In this document: in pieces, positions 35,602 through 43,951 of the stretch
Numbering within the stretch: position 1 is the first letter of the stretch
Layout: the number at the start of each line of letters is the position of its first letter
Source of the DNA: Allobacillus salarius
GTDB lineage: Bacteria > Bacillota > Bacilli > Bacillales > Alkalibacillaceae
Length of the DNA: 64,000 nt
Reading direction: 5' to 3'
Assembly: GCF_007559425.1 (NCBI RefSeq)
Contig: NZ_VMHE01000005.1
Location: 43,572 to 107,571 of the forward strand
Notes under the pieces: generated by a model
What the model was told of the DNA's origin: nothing
What the model saw: only the letters and a program-made list of their open reading frames with translations
Databases searched by the model: none
Made by a program: the position numbers and the translations under genes

Positions 35602-35630
35602 AAAACTCAAGCTATTTCAGCTTGAGTTTT
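35602..35630 (-). terminator. terminator of tRNA-Ala
   Basis: Perfect 12-bp stem AAAACTCAAGCT / AGCTTGAGTTTT, loop of five, 28 bases beyond the tRNA 3' end and T-rich on both strands. Confidence 0.88.
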
Positions 35631-35657
35631 GTGATATGTATATAGCGATTTATTATT

Positions 35658-35733
35658 TGGTGGAGCCAAGGGGGCTCGAACCCCTGACCTCTTCGCTGCC
35701 AGCGAAGCGCTCTCCCAGCTGAGCTATGGCCCC
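35658..35733 (-). tRNA. tRNA-Ala (anticodon GGC)
   Basis: A 76-base tRNA with encoded CCA. Acceptor GGGGCCA/TGGCTCC, D arm GCTCAGCTGGGAGAGC, anticodon stem CTTCG/CGAAG with loop CTGGCAG (anticodon GGC, reading GCC and GCU) and T arm AGGGGTTCGAGCCCCCT. It is a single-gene unit with its own promoter and terminator. Confidence 0.97.
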
Positions 35734-35753
35734 ATTTGTTAATTCCACAAATG

Positions 35754-35781
35754 ATTATATCATAGAATTTTTGATTGTAAA
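35754..35781 (-). promoter_or_regulatory. promoter of tRNA-Ala
   Basis: Minus strand -35 TTTACA (35776-35781), 16-base spacer, -10 TATAAT (35754-35759), 20 bases before the tRNA. Confidence 0.75.
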
Positions 35782-35904
35782 TGACAACTTGGTGAAATTA
35801 AATTCGTGAAGCAAATTATACATATATTAGAAAAAATTCCATATCTATTGCAGGAATCATAGACCTACAAATGGAAATAGTGATATAAGGTTGGAGTGAT
35901 TTCG

Positions 35905-36327
35905 ATGCTAGAAAAATTCAAACGAAATTGGTTGATGATTATGAGTTACTTGCTTATTTGTGCCTTCATTTATGAGATTTGGGTAGTCAATCAGTTTTAT
36001 CCATATATTTATGAGTATATTATTAGCAAGAAAGAGGTAGTCGTTAAAAATGGAATAGGCCAAATCGTTTGGGGACCTTATGAAAGAATCCCCAATGAAA
36101 TGGCCCACGAGGATGAATTAAATGTCTCTTTCTTAGTGCATAGGATTGATCAATTATTGCTAAGTATTGCCACTATGATGTTGACGTTCCCGTCTACTAT
36201 CAAGGTAATAAAAGAAAAACCTACATCGATGAATCAACTTGGCTTAGTCGCTTTATTCATCGTTTTAGGTTACTTAATTCATCTCTATGTAGGTTATGTG
36301 TTTGATCTACAACCGTATTTATATTGA
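35905..36327 (+). CDS. membrane protein of unknown function
   Basis: A 140-residue protein with three or four helices (about 10-30, 80-98, 112-135) and a soluble loop (SKKEVVVKNGIGQIVWGPYERIPNEMAHED). Family not recognised. The ATG at 35905 follows GGAG by eight bases; the GTG at 35896 is inside the ribosome site. It is convergent with the next small membrane gene and has no operon partner. Confidence 0.65.
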   Translation: MLEKFKRNWLMIMSYLLICAFIYEIWVVNQFYPYIYEYIISKKEVVVKNGIGQIVWGPYERIPNEMAHEDELNVSFLVHRIDQLLLSIATMMLTFPSTIKVIKEKPTSMNQLGLVALFIVLGYLIHLYVGYVFDLQPYLY

Positions 36328-36371
36328 CGGATAAAAAGATTCAATCAACTTTAACGCAATTTATCAAAAAG

Positions 36372-36674
36372 TTATTGTGTCCAATGAATCATCGTAAATA
36401 CAATCCAAAATAAAGTGATTCCTCCAGCTAAAAATGAAAAACCAAAAAAGACACCGAATTGAATATCTTTAATTTTCTTTGATGATACAAAGGCAAAACC
36501 TAAGCCAATTGCAGCTAAAAATAAAACGACGCTGATTGTTGAAAACACAGATAGATAAAATAATAGACTCACTTCAATCAACGCATTCATCAATTGAGCG
36601 AAAGGCTGTGCACCTAACCCAAGGATTGCCGCTAAAATCATTAACGACCAAACCACTTTTAACTGTTTAGACAA
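36372..36674 (-). CDS. small three-helix membrane protein
   Basis: A 100-residue protein with three helices (SLMILAAILGLGAQPFA, FYLSVFSTISVVLFLAAIGLGFAFV and FGFSFLAGGITLFWIVFTMI). Family not recognised. It starts TTG at 36674 behind AGGAGGT with a seven-base spacer. It diverges from the GltS-type symporter gene with 220 bases between; no overlap with riboswitch elements. Confidence 0.65.
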   Translation of the reverse strand: MSKQLKVVWSLMILAAILGLGAQPFAQLMNALIEVSLLFYLSVFSTISVVLFLAAIGLGFAFVSSKKIKDIQFGVFFGFSFLAGGITLFWIVFTMIHWTQ

Positions 36675-36892
36675 CTTATTGACCTCCTGTTAGCTTTTCA
36701 TTTCAACCATCATTCTACCATAGAACATAAGGAAAATCGCCCACCGTCATACTTCCTAAATAAGAACACACCTTCAATTGTTTGATAACAGCGAATGATC
36801 TTTCCAATCACTCCCTAACCCGTTTCGGTTTGAATGGGAGGTTTTCGGGGAAGAAACAAGTTAGATTATCAGCAAAGAAGGGAGTATGGGAT

Positions 36893-38290
36893 ATGACCCC
36901 CGAACAGATTGGTTTTGCGTTTTTATATTTAGCTATCTTTTTATTGGTTGGTAAGTGGGTTCGTGTACATGTTGAGTGGTTGCAGAAATTATTTATCCCC
37001 TCATCGATTATAGGAGGATTTTTGGCGTTATTTCTTGGTCCACAAGTATTAGGTAAAATTATGGGAAACTTTGTCGGAGAAGATTCCTTTTGGGCAAATG
37101 GCCTTATGACTGAAAGCATTTTAGAAGTTTGGACCGCTTTGCCTGGTTTAATGATTAATGTCGTTTTTGCGACTTTATTTCTTGGCACAGTTATTCCTGG
37201 CTTAAAGCGCGTCTGGAACTTCGGTGGACCTCAACTCGCTTTTGGTTGGACAATTGGCTGGGGACAATATGTCGTCGGTATTTTATTGGTCCTCTTAGTA
37301 TTAGGACCACTATTTGGTGTGCCTCCAATCGCAGGTGCACTAATTGAAGTCGCCTTTGAAGGTGGTCACGGAACGGCTGCTGGTATGGCAAATACGTTTG
37401 AAGAAATGAACTTCCCAGAAGGTTATGATTTATCGATCGGGTTAGCGACAGTTGGGATTTTGGCAGGTGTCATTACAGGAATTATTTTAATCAACTGGGC
37501 CGTTCGGAAAGAAAAAACAAGAGTCATCAATGATGTTCACGGATTTAGTGAATTACGCAAAAAAGGTATCATGGAATTTGAGAACCGTGAACCAGCAGCT
37601 AAGATGACATTACGTCCGGAATCGATTGAACCGTTATCTTTCCATTTTGCTATTGTTGGTTTAGCTATTTTAGTAGGTTATTTAGTATTGCAATTATTTA
37701 TTTGGCTTGAATCCATTACATTTGATGCAGGATTTATGACGTATATTCCACTTTTCCCATTAGCAATGATTGGTGGTATTATCGTACAGATATTTTTCAA
37801 CAAGTTAGACCAAGCGGAAGTCATCGACCGAAAGATGATGAACCGAATTCAAGGATTTGCTTTAGATATATTAATCGTAACAGCTATAGCTACTGTATCC
37901 ATTGACGTAATCGGTGAATACCTCGTTCCATTTTTATTACTTGCTATCGTAGGTATTGCGTGGAACATCCTTGGGTTTATGTTTCTTGCTCCACGAATCA
38001 TTCCATCGTATTGGTTTGAGCGTGGTATCGGAGATCTTGGTCAATCAATGGGTGTTACAGCCACTGGCTTATTGCTTATGCGCGTGGCCGACCCAGATAA
38101 CGAATCACCTGCATTTGAAGCATTCGGGTATAAACAGCTCGTTTATGAACCATTTCTCGGTGGTGGTTTAGTGACCGCTTTATCTGTTCCGTTAATATTC
38201 CAATTTGGACCATGGCCATTCCTCATATTTGCTGTCGTTATGTGCCTCGTTGGCTTATTCGTCGGCCTGTTCTACTTTGGGAAGAAGTAA
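36893..38290 (+). CDS. sodium/glutamate symporter-like transporter (GltS family)
   Basis: A 465-residue membrane protein with twelve predicted helices in two inverted halves. Family marks are FIPSSIIGGFLALFLG near residue 35, VAFEGGHGTAAGMANTF near 155 in the first re-entrant loop, and IGDLGQSMGVTATGLLLMRVADP near 375 in the second. GltS proteins take up glutamate with sodium. The substrate may differ. The ATG at 36893 is used because AAGGGAG lies eight bases upstream. The guanidine riboswitch begins 50 bases after its stop, so it may only be a neighbour. Confidence 0.85.
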   Translation: MTPEQIGFAFLYLAIFLLVGKWVRVHVEWLQKLFIPSSIIGGFLALFLGPQVLGKIMGNFVGEDSFWANGLMTESILEVWTALPGLMINVVFATLFLGTVIPGLKRVWNFGGPQLAFGWTIGWGQYVVGILLVLLVLGPLFGVPPIAGALIEVAFEGGHGTAAGMANTFEEMNFPEGYDLSIGLATVGILAGVITGIILINWAVRKEKTRVINDVHGFSELRKKGIMEFENREPAAKMTLRPESIEPLSFHFAIVGLAILVGYLVLQLFIWLESITFDAGFMTYIPLFPLAMIGGIIVQIFFNKLDQAEVIDRKMMNRIQGFALDILIVTAIATVSIDVIGEYLVPFLLLAIVGIAWNILGFMFLAPRIIPSYWFERGIGDLGQSMGVTATGLLLMRVADPDNESPAFEAFGYKQLVYEPFLGGGLVTALSVPLIFQFGPWPFLIFAVVMCLVGLFVGLFYFGKK

Positions 38291-38294
38291 CGGT

Positions 38295-38323
38295 TTGATG
38301 CAAATGATAAATTCATGTAAAAT
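38295..38323 (+). promoter_or_regulatory. promoter of the guanidine riboswitch operon
   Basis: TTGATG (38295-38300), 17 bases, TAAAAT (38318-38323), about 20 bases before the riboswitch. Confidence 0.6.
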
Positions 38324-38339
38324 AAAGCAAGATATGAAT

Positions 38340-38469
38340 GTTTTCTAGGGTTCCGTGGAGATTTATTTCCAGACTGGTCCGAGAGAAAACACACAGTTTT
38401 TCTGTGACACGGAGGGACAAAAGCCCGGGAGATGCTGAACGATCAAGTCAGCGATCTCGGGCTTTTTAT
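38340..38469 (+). promoter_or_regulatory. guanidine-I (ykkC) riboswitch with terminator
   Basis: Conserved ykkC core pieces occur in order: CTAGGGTTCCG, ACTGGTCCGAGAG, ACACGGAGGGACAAAAGCCCGGGAGA. The last piece also forms the 5' arm of a terminator (AAAGCCCGGGAGATGCTGA with its complement and T5, 38419-38469). Guanidine binding would favour the aptamer and turn on the two small exporter genes that follow. Confidence 0.95.
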
Positions 38470-38535
38470 TATGTAAAATTCCTTCTTATGTTATGAATGA
38501 AATCGTATTTGTTGGTAAAAAAGGTGGTTTTTAAA

Positions 38536-38871
38536 ATGGGAAGAGATTGGTTGAAAGTACTCATCGCGGCTTTCTTTGAAATTATGTGGGTCGTCGGTTT
38601 GAAGTATGCCGATTCAATAATTGAATGGTCACTGACGGTGATCGGAATGATCGGTAGCTTTTATTTATTGATTCTTGCCGGTAGAAATTTACCAATCGGA
38701 ACGGTTTATGCGGTGTTTGTCGGTATTGGCACAGCTGGTACCGTTTTATTGGATTTCATTATCTTTAATGAACCATTCAGCTTAGCGAAAGTGCTATTGA
38801 TCGGATTGATGCTCGCCGGCATCATCGGACTCAAGTTAGTTGAAGACGAAGAAGGAAAGGCGGTTGAATAA
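38536..38871 (+). CDS. ykkC: SMR guanidinium exporter subunit YkkC
   Basis: A 111-residue four-helix SMR protein. Membrane Glu in helix one (FEIMWVVGLK) is the proton/substrate residue; GTVYAVFVGIGTAGTVLLDF is the family core. It closely follows B. subtilis YkkC in length and text. The ATG at 38536 is chosen because AAAGGTGG lies eight bases upstream; the GTG- or ATG-led extension to 38497 lacks a ribosome site. It pairs with the next gene to make a heteromeric exporter driven by the proton gradient, controlled by the guanidine riboswitch. Confidence 0.93.
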   Translation: MGRDWLKVLIAAFFEIMWVVGLKYADSIIEWSLTVIGMIGSFYLLILAGRNLPIGTVYAVFVGIGTAGTVLLDFIIFNEPFSLAKVLLIGLMLAGIIGLKLVEDEEGKAVE

Positions 38872-38873
38872 CG

Positions 38874-39188
38874 ATGGCATGGATTTCGTTAATTTTCGGT
38901 GGGTTATTTGAAATGGTTGGCGTAATGATGATGAATCTCGTTCAACAAAAACGAAATATACGCTCTGTACTTTATCTTGCTGCCGCTTTTGGAGCTAGTT
39001 TTTCCTTGCTTGGACTTGCTATGGAGACACTGCCGATGGGTACCTCTTATGCAGTTTGGACTGGCATTGGTGCAACAGGTGGAGCGATTATGGGGATGCT
39101 TTTTTATGGTGAGTCGAAAAGTAGGAAACGAATATTTTTTATTTTCCTCATTATTTGCGCGACGATCGGATTACGTTTAGTATCGTAA
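38874..39188 (+). CDS. ykkD: SMR guanidinium exporter subunit YkkD
   Basis: A 104-residue four-helix SMR protein, partner of YkkC. The helix-one Glu is in GGLFEMVGVMMMN and the family core is PMGTSYAVWTGIGATGGAIMGMLFYGE. It matches B. subtilis YkkD. The start lies three bases after the ykkC stop (ribosome site AAAGGCGG inside the ykkC end), so the two are translationally coupled. Confidence 0.93.
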   Translation: MAWISLIFGGLFEMVGVMMMNLVQQKRNIRSVLYLAAAFGASFSLLGLAMETLPMGTSYAVWTGIGATGGAIMGMLFYGESKSRKRIFFIFLIICATIGLRLVS

Positions 39189-39202
39189 AATATGGAATGA
39201 CG

Positions 39203-39251
39203 TAGGGCTTCTATTTTCAGTTGTGGTGATTACTGATATATAGGAGCCCTA
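39203..39251. terminator. bidirectional terminator
   Basis: TAGGGCT...TCAGT pairs with ACTGA...AGCCCTA, between the convergent ykkD and the HEAT-like gene. Confidence 0.7.
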
Positions 39252-39255
39252 TCTA

Positions 39256-39807
39256 TTATTTCTTCCATATTTCTTTATATTTTTCTACATACTTTTCGTT
39301 TGTTTCGACTTCGATTAGCTCGTGGACAGTTCGTTTAATCTTTTCACAAGGTTGCTGATCATATAGATTTCGAAGCCCTTGCAATAAATCTGAACGAATG
39401 AGCGCGCAATTTTTCTCTTGATGACAATGCTTGAACCAGTCGGTAAGGTGCTCTAGCAACAAATCTTTTTGCTCCGAACCAGCTAAACCAACTCGCCATA
39501 TCGATTGCATGCTATGCCTTTTTGTGATGAATTTCGGATCTCTTGTCGTCACTTTCCACAGTTGTGCAAAATCATCAAGAATTCTTTTCTGTGGATCGCT
39601 AATGGCTAAGTGTGCCAAGAGCTGAGCACTGCGAGAACGTATGTGAGCATCTCGGTTCGATAAATCCTGTACGATATCCTCCCATACCTCATAAGCCCAA
39701 TCCACTTCTTGCTTTGTCATTTCCAAGAGCTCTTGATAAGCTTCGTATTGTAAATCCCATTCATCTGATTGTAAATTGACAAAATAGGCGTGCGTTAACA
39801 CATCCAC
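39256..39807 (-). CDS. HEAT-repeat-like protein
   Basis: A 183-residue alpha-helical protein with repeating helix pairs (EWDLQYEAYQELLEM; DAHIRSRSAQLLAHLAISDP; KRHSMQSIWRVGLAG; IRSDLLQGLRNLYDQ) like HEAT or DNA-alkylation-repair scaffolds. No catalytic motif is visible. The start is uncertain: ATG at 39822 has no ribosome site, while GTG at 39807 follows GGAGG by eight bases and is used here. Function unknown; protein-binding is the likely role. Confidence 0.65.
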   Translation of the reverse strand: MDVLTHAYFVNLQSDEWDLQYEAYQELLEMTKQEVDWAYEVWEDIVQDLSNRDAHIRSRSAQLLAHLAISDPQKRILDDFAQLWKVTTRDPKFITKRHSMQSIWRVGLAGSEQKDLLLEHLTDWFKHCHQEKNCALIRSDLLQGLRNLYDQQPCEKIKRTVHELIEVETNEKYVEKYKEIWKK

Positions 39808-39861
39808 AAATGATTCCTCCATCTATAAAGCTAGTACACTATCTTTAAATTATTTATATTT

Positions 39862-40278
39862 TTATTCGTAGCGTTCTTTCAAAAAATCAATCGATTGATT
39901 AATTAATTGTTTAAGTACATCTGTATCGATATCTTGTAGCTTGTTTACATAAATACAAGCCTTGCCTGCTTTATGCTTTCCTAGCTTCCCGAGTAGTTCA
40001 TCGCGCTTGGTATCGCCTGTCGCTAAGTAGAGCGAGAATCTTGCCTTTCTTGGTGAAAAACCGACTAACGGTGCATCACCTTCATGGCCAGAATCATATT
40101 TATAGTGATAGGAGCCAAATCCGATAATACTCGGCCCCCACATTTTCGCTTCATAGCCTGATGTTTCCGTAAAAAGGTCGAGCAAACGATACGCATCTTC
40201 TCTCTTTTTCTCACTTTCTACACTCTCAATGAATTCGATGACACTACGATCGTTTTCCTTTGTTTTCAATTCATACAT
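39862..40278 (-). CDS. DUF1801-domain protein
   Basis: A 138-residue protein of the DUF1801 (YdhG-like) family: GYEAKMWGPSIIGFGSYHYKYDSGHEGDAPLVGFSPRKARFSLYL is the family signature, with KLGKHKAGKACIYVNKL after it. The fold is a small alpha/beta domain of unknown role. GGGAG lies before the ATG at 40278. It lies downstream of the proline-rich protein gene on the same strand, 137 bases after it, with no clear promoter between. Confidence 0.8.
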   Translation of the reverse strand: MYELKTKENDRSVIEFIESVESEKKREDAYRLLDLFTETSGYEAKMWGPSIIGFGSYHYKYDSGHEGDAPLVGFSPRKARFSLYLATGDTKRDELLGKLGKHKAGKACIYVNKLQDIDTDVLKQLINQSIDFLKERYE

Positions 40279-40415
40279 AGCAATTAGCTCCCACTCTAGT
40301 TTTCTTAATTATTATTTTAACATAGATTTTTTCTACTATTATGAATTAACAGAAATAATATTTGATCGTATGTAAATATGTAAAAAGGAAGCCAAGAATT
40401 GGCCTCCCTCTATTT

Positions 40416-40886
40416 TTAAAAACATTGGAAAGAGTCGATTCGTTTTAAATCGATGCCGAAATAGGCCCAATAAAAGCCCATCCAGCGATAGCCGGCAATG
40501 GATGTTCTACCGACGAATGTTGGATAATACCAGAACTGTTGTCGGTTATTCAACCAAACATAGGTATACCGGTAAAGACATCCTCTTATGCCACCTGGGT
40601 CTACAGCATAGACACCTGCTTGTTTCTGAGTAGGTGTAAATGATGGTGGCGGTGAACTTGGTGGGCCATCTCCTCCCCCTTGACCTGGCGGTGGTCCAAA
40701 TGGTGGTCTTCCTGGTCCCCCACCAGGCGGTCCGAATGGTGGGCTCGGCGGTCTACCTCCTTGACCTGGTGGCCCAAATGGTGGTTGGTTCCCCCAATGT
40801 CCAAAACCGAAAATTCCTTGTAAAAAGTCTCCCCACTGCCTTTCATCAGGATGTGGATAAGGTCTTCCAAAGTTTGAGTGGTTCAT
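40416..40886 (-). CDS. Pro/Gly-rich protein with conserved C-terminal domain
   Basis: A 156-residue protein. Residues about 34-80 are a low-complexity GPPGQGG/PPFGPPG region, collagen-like in composition but not in strict G-X-Y order. The last 70 residues form a conserved aromatic domain (GCLYRYTYVWLNNRQQFWYYPTFVG, then IAGYRWMGFYWAYFGIDLKRIDSF) seen in Bacillus surface or spore-associated proteins. No signal peptide is present. The AGGAGATGAT ribosome site overlaps an earlier in-frame ATG (40898), so the ATG at 40886 is used. Confidence 0.72.
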   Translation of the reverse strand: MNHSNFGRPYPHPDERQWGDFLQGIFGFGHWGNQPPFGPPGQGGRPPSPPFGPPGGGPGRPPFGPPPGQGGGDGPPSSPPPSFTPTQKQAGVYAVDPGGIRGCLYRYTYVWLNNRQQFWYYPTFVGRTSIAGYRWMGFYWAYFGIDLKRIDSFQCF

Positions 40887-41067
40887 ATAATCAATCATCT
40901 CCTCAATTGCTAGGCTTACATCATCCTATGCATTAAGGTAAGCTTCGTCACCTTGTACTTCAGAAAAGGGGCTAGTGCCCTTAGTTAAATTAGGGCTGAA
41001 GGATTCCACCTAAGTGGCTTTCAATCGATGGATAACTTAAGATAATGGAGAGCTTAGCACACAACAA

Positions 41068-41214
41068 GCGGTCGAGACGCTCGATGGAATGCTCCAGCCG
41101 CCCGATGAAGCGTTCCAGACGCCCGACAAACGGTTCCAACCGCCCGATAAACCGGTCCAGCCGCCCGACAAACGGCTCCAACCGCCCGATAAACCGGTCC
41201 AGCCGCCCGATATG
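41068..41214. repeat. 21-bp intergenic array (array C), seven units
   Basis: Seven consecutive 21-bp units such as CCGGTCCAGCCGCCCGACAAA, alternating between two variants so that 42 bp also repeats. On the minus strand an open frame reads GRLDRF-I/GRLEPF-V heptads but it lacks a start codon and ribosome site. Treated as a non-coding array. It is much more GC-rich than its flanks. The rest of 40899-41241 holds no gene. Confidence 0.82.
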
Positions 41215-41241
41215 AAATTTCAGTTGTAGTATCGCTCAATG

Positions 41242-41748
41242 TCATCGAATTTTCCGCTGATTCAATAACCCAATAACAATCGGAACAAACGCACTAATAG
41301 TTAATAAAATAAACAGCCATGGACCTGAGCCTTCGATCCATTCCATCGCAATAGACACCGACTCAATTAAAATCAATGAAAAGATTACTAAGCATAGATT
41401 TTTTATAAGATTTATCATTTTTCGGCTATTTAAATAGAACTCCTGTGCATTCGTTTCATTGATTCGTTGGGGATAATTATGTGTTTCAGGATGCCGTTCC
41501 AATATTTGCATCAATAATAGAATAAAAAGGCCAATTCCCGGTAAAATGAATAATTCAAACTTGGACCCCCACCGATCCACTTCGCCACTGGCGTTATAGT
41601 GTGCTGGCACTTCGTCAGGTAAGTCTCCAAAAACTAGTCCAAGAAAAACCAACGAGCCCAGAAAAGCTGTATAGCCAATAATATCCCAAAAATTTTCGCT
41701 TGCTGTTTTTGGAATGTCTAATTTTGGTCGATAGTCTTTTTCAATCAT
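41242..41748 (-). CDS. DUF1648-domain membrane protein (SdpI-like)
   Basis: A 168-residue membrane protein with four helices. The DUF1648 motif LPDEVPAHYNASGEVDRWGSKFE (about residues 43-65) follows helix one. This family includes the immunity protein SdpI and related membrane proteins. GGGGGAGAG precedes the ATG at 41748. It is 33 bases after the 41782 gene on the same strand, so the two may be an operon. Function unknown. Confidence 0.78.
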   Translation of the reverse strand: MIEKDYRPKLDIPKTASENFWDIIGYTAFLGSLVFLGLVFGDLPDEVPAHYNASGEVDRWGSKFELFILPGIGLFILLLMQILERHPETHNYPQRINETNAQEFYLNSRKMINLIKNLCLVIFSLILIESVSIAMEWIEGSGPWLFILLTISAFVPIVIGLLNQRKIR

Positions 41749-41781
41749 CGTTCTCTCCCCCCACCTTCTAAATTTGTTGAG

Positions 41782-42357
41782 TCAGCCAATTTTTCTTCCC
41801 GTAATGTCACTCATTATTTTACCAAAATCATCCCATGCCTCAGGATATTGATTGTCACCAGACCGCTTCAAACTTTGACGCCCCTGGCTTCTATGCAAAG
41901 TAATTTTCCATTGCTGCTCACCCAAAATCCGAGGGTCTGAATATCGTCTTCTCCAATTTAAAATATCGACTAATCGCAAATCATAGCGAATATTTTTGAC
42001 TTCGTCATTTGTTAATTTCCTTTTAAATGAGTCTTCTTCTATATATCTATGATTCAACGCAACTGTTTGATTGATAAAATCTATTAAAATATTCGTGTGG
42101 CCTTCAGAAAAACTACCAATGTTCATCTCCAACTGTTCAATTTGATCATATGCGTGAACTATTGATTTTTCACGGTTCCACTCGTTATCACAAATGCGGC
42201 AATGATATTCTGGTGAATTCGGCATGACTACACAACCACCCAATAAGACTTTTCCTTCATCGGATTCCATGGCTAAATAAGAATCGGGTTCGCCGTATAC
42301 GATTGGGATTACATCCGTTGAGTCACACGCTGGACACTTGCGATAATTAATCGCCAT
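41782..42357 (-). CDS. zinc-ribbon-containing hypothetical protein
   Basis: A 191-residue soluble protein. Two CxxC pairs, CPACDST near residue 7 and CRICDNEW near 52, would form a zinc ribbon (residues 5-60). The remainder is charged and helical (LDFINQTVALNHRYIEEDSFKRKL). Family not recognised. The ATG at 42357 is chosen because GGCGG lies seven bases upstream. Neighbour of a DUF1648 gene downstream. Confidence 0.68.
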   Translation of the reverse strand: MAINYRKCPACDSTDVIPIVYGEPDSYLAMESDEGKVLLGGCVVMPNSPEYHCRICDNEWNREKSIVHAYDQIEQLEMNIGSFSEGHTNILIDFINQTVALNHRYIEEDSFKRKLTNDEVKNIRYDLRLVDILNWRRRYSDPRILGEQQWKITLHRSQGRQSLKRSGDNQYPEAWDDFGKIMSDITGRKIG

Positions 42358-42455
42358 GTACATTCCGCCTTTTCATTTGAAATGATGTTTCTGGAAACTC
42401 CCTTGAAAATGAGTTATAGTAATTTAGTCAATCTAATTAAAGGATATGTGATCTT

Positions 42456-43610
42456 ATGTCAGAACAGCAATCGTTGACACCTCTGAAGGCATTGTTATTT
42501 GCCTTTCACGCAACCAATACCATTATTATTAGTTATCTACCATTATACCTTGCTGAACGAGGATTAACAGGGTCAGAAATCGGTTTTGTGTTAGCGGTCG
42601 GCCCACTTGCGCAAATTATATCCCAACCTTTTTGGGGCTATATGAGTGACAAGCATAAAACCGTCAAACGATTTTTATTGATTTGTATTTTTGGGTTAAT
42701 TATATTCAGCTCGATTTTCTTAAGTGTCACGCAATTTTACTTACTTATTTTCTTCGGATTTTTATTTTATTTCTTTTCAACACCAATTGGCGCACTCGGT
42801 GATAGCTTAGCGCAGCGACGTGCAGATGATGTCGGTGTTTCATTCGGGACGATTCGTACTTGGGGATCTGTCGGCTTTGCGACGTCTTCGCTCGCCATTG
42901 GGCTCGTACTCACTATTTACGGTGTAGAATACATGATTTGGCCATATTTGGCTTTCGCATTCATCGCTTTGTTCGTCACTTTCCGAGTGAAAGACGTGAA
43001 AGTTGAACAAGAGCCGATCAGCTTCAAAGATGCCGCTAGTTTATTAAAATATAAGCCTTTTATCTTTTTTCTATTTTTTATGATGTTTTTAACCGTATCA
43101 CACCGTGCGAATGATAGTTACATCGGTTTATATATTGCTCAACTAGGCGGCTCCAACTTTAACGTCGGTGTTGCTTGGTTTGTCGGAGTCATTAGTGAAG
43201 CAATTGTATTTTTCTTTGCTGGAAAATGGTTCATAAAGTATCACACATTGATCTTCGTAATTTTAGCCGGAGCAATCTACACGCTTCGTTGGTTCTTATT
43301 TGCTCTTGTCGATGATTATTGGATGATTATTGGATTGCAATTCTTACACGGACTAACATTCGGAATTTTATACTTGTCTGCAATGGACTATGTCACACGA
43401 CTGATTCCACGTATTTTGCAGTCTACCGGGCATCTTCTTTTTTACGCCGTTTTCTTCGGTGTATCAGGAATAATCGGCTCCCTGCTTGGTGGTGCAATTA
43501 TTGACCAATATGGTGGATCGACATTGTACTTTGTATTAGGATTTATCGCATTAAGTGGCACAATCCTTATGACACTTTACCATCTATTGCCTTACGGGAA
43601 AAAAGCATAA
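42456..43610 (+). CDS. MFS transporter of the PPP (HcaT-like) type
   Basis: A 384-residue transporter with twelve predicted helices. The first half has ISYLPLYLAERGLTGSEIGFVLAVGPLAQIISQPFWGYMSDK, with the helix 2-3 loop basic motif DKHKTVKRF; the second half begins near residue 200 after a charged loop. This matches the MFS_1-like/3-phenylpropionate transporter group (B. subtilis YwbF relatives). Substrate unknown. A weak ribosome site (AAAGGATATGTG) precedes the ATG. Followed by its own terminator. Confidence 0.86.
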   Translation: MSEQQSLTPLKALLFAFHATNTIIISYLPLYLAERGLTGSEIGFVLAVGPLAQIISQPFWGYMSDKHKTVKRFLLICIFGLIIFSSIFLSVTQFYLLIFFGFLFYFFSTPIGALGDSLAQRRADDVGVSFGTIRTWGSVGFATSSLAIGLVLTIYGVEYMIWPYLAFAFIALFVTFRVKDVKVEQEPISFKDAASLLKYKPFIFFLFFMMFLTVSHRANDSYIGLYIAQLGGSNFNVGVAWFVGVISEAIVFFFAGKWFIKYHTLIFVILAGAIYTLRWFLFALVDDYWMIIGLQFLHGLTFGILYLSAMDYVTRLIPRILQSTGHLLFYAVFFGVSGIIGSLLGGAIIDQYGGSTLYFVLGFIALSGTILMTLYHLLPYGKKA

Positions 43611-43620
43611 TAGATTCGAG

Positions 43621-43650
43621 AAAAATCCACGTCTTATGGCGTGGATTTTT
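43621..43650 (+). terminator. terminator of the MFS transporter gene
   Basis: Perfect stem AAAAATCCACG / CGTGGATTTTT (43621-43631, 43640-43650) with T-rich flanks on both strands. Confidence 0.88.
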
Positions 43651-43688
43651 ATTTTTTAGCTACTTTTTAAATATGAAAAGTAGGTGGG

Positions 43689-43835
43689 TTAACACTGAAG
43701 GTTAATGAATTAACAAAGAAGATAGGTGCGCCAACACTGAAGGTTGACACGTTAACACTGAAAGTCGGTGAATTAACATTGAAGCGTTACATATTAACAT
43801 CGAAGCCAGACAATTTAACACTGAAGGTCACTGTA
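43689..43835. repeat. 21-bp intergenic array (array D), seven units
   Basis: Seven 21-bp units each starting TTAACA or CCAACA then CTGAAGGTT or a close variant (for example TTAACACTGAAGGTTAATGAA). It lies between convergent genes. No start codon with ribosome site is seen. It is unlike array C in sequence but has the same period and copy number. Confidence 0.82.
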
Positions 43836-43951
43836 TCAAAACGAGTACAACTCCAAATTGAAGATAACGAATAACACTGATAATAATTTCTATGTAACGA
43901 GAAATGCATTTGACATGCATTTCTCTTATTTCAAGACTATCCTCTTGATTT

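Noticed and set aside
40990..41235. Minus-strand frame with heptad repeats that could be a coiled-coil protein.
   Set aside because: It has no start codon or ribosome site and lies in a 21-bp array whose period makes any frame open; other 21-bp arrays with different sequence lie in noncoding gaps.
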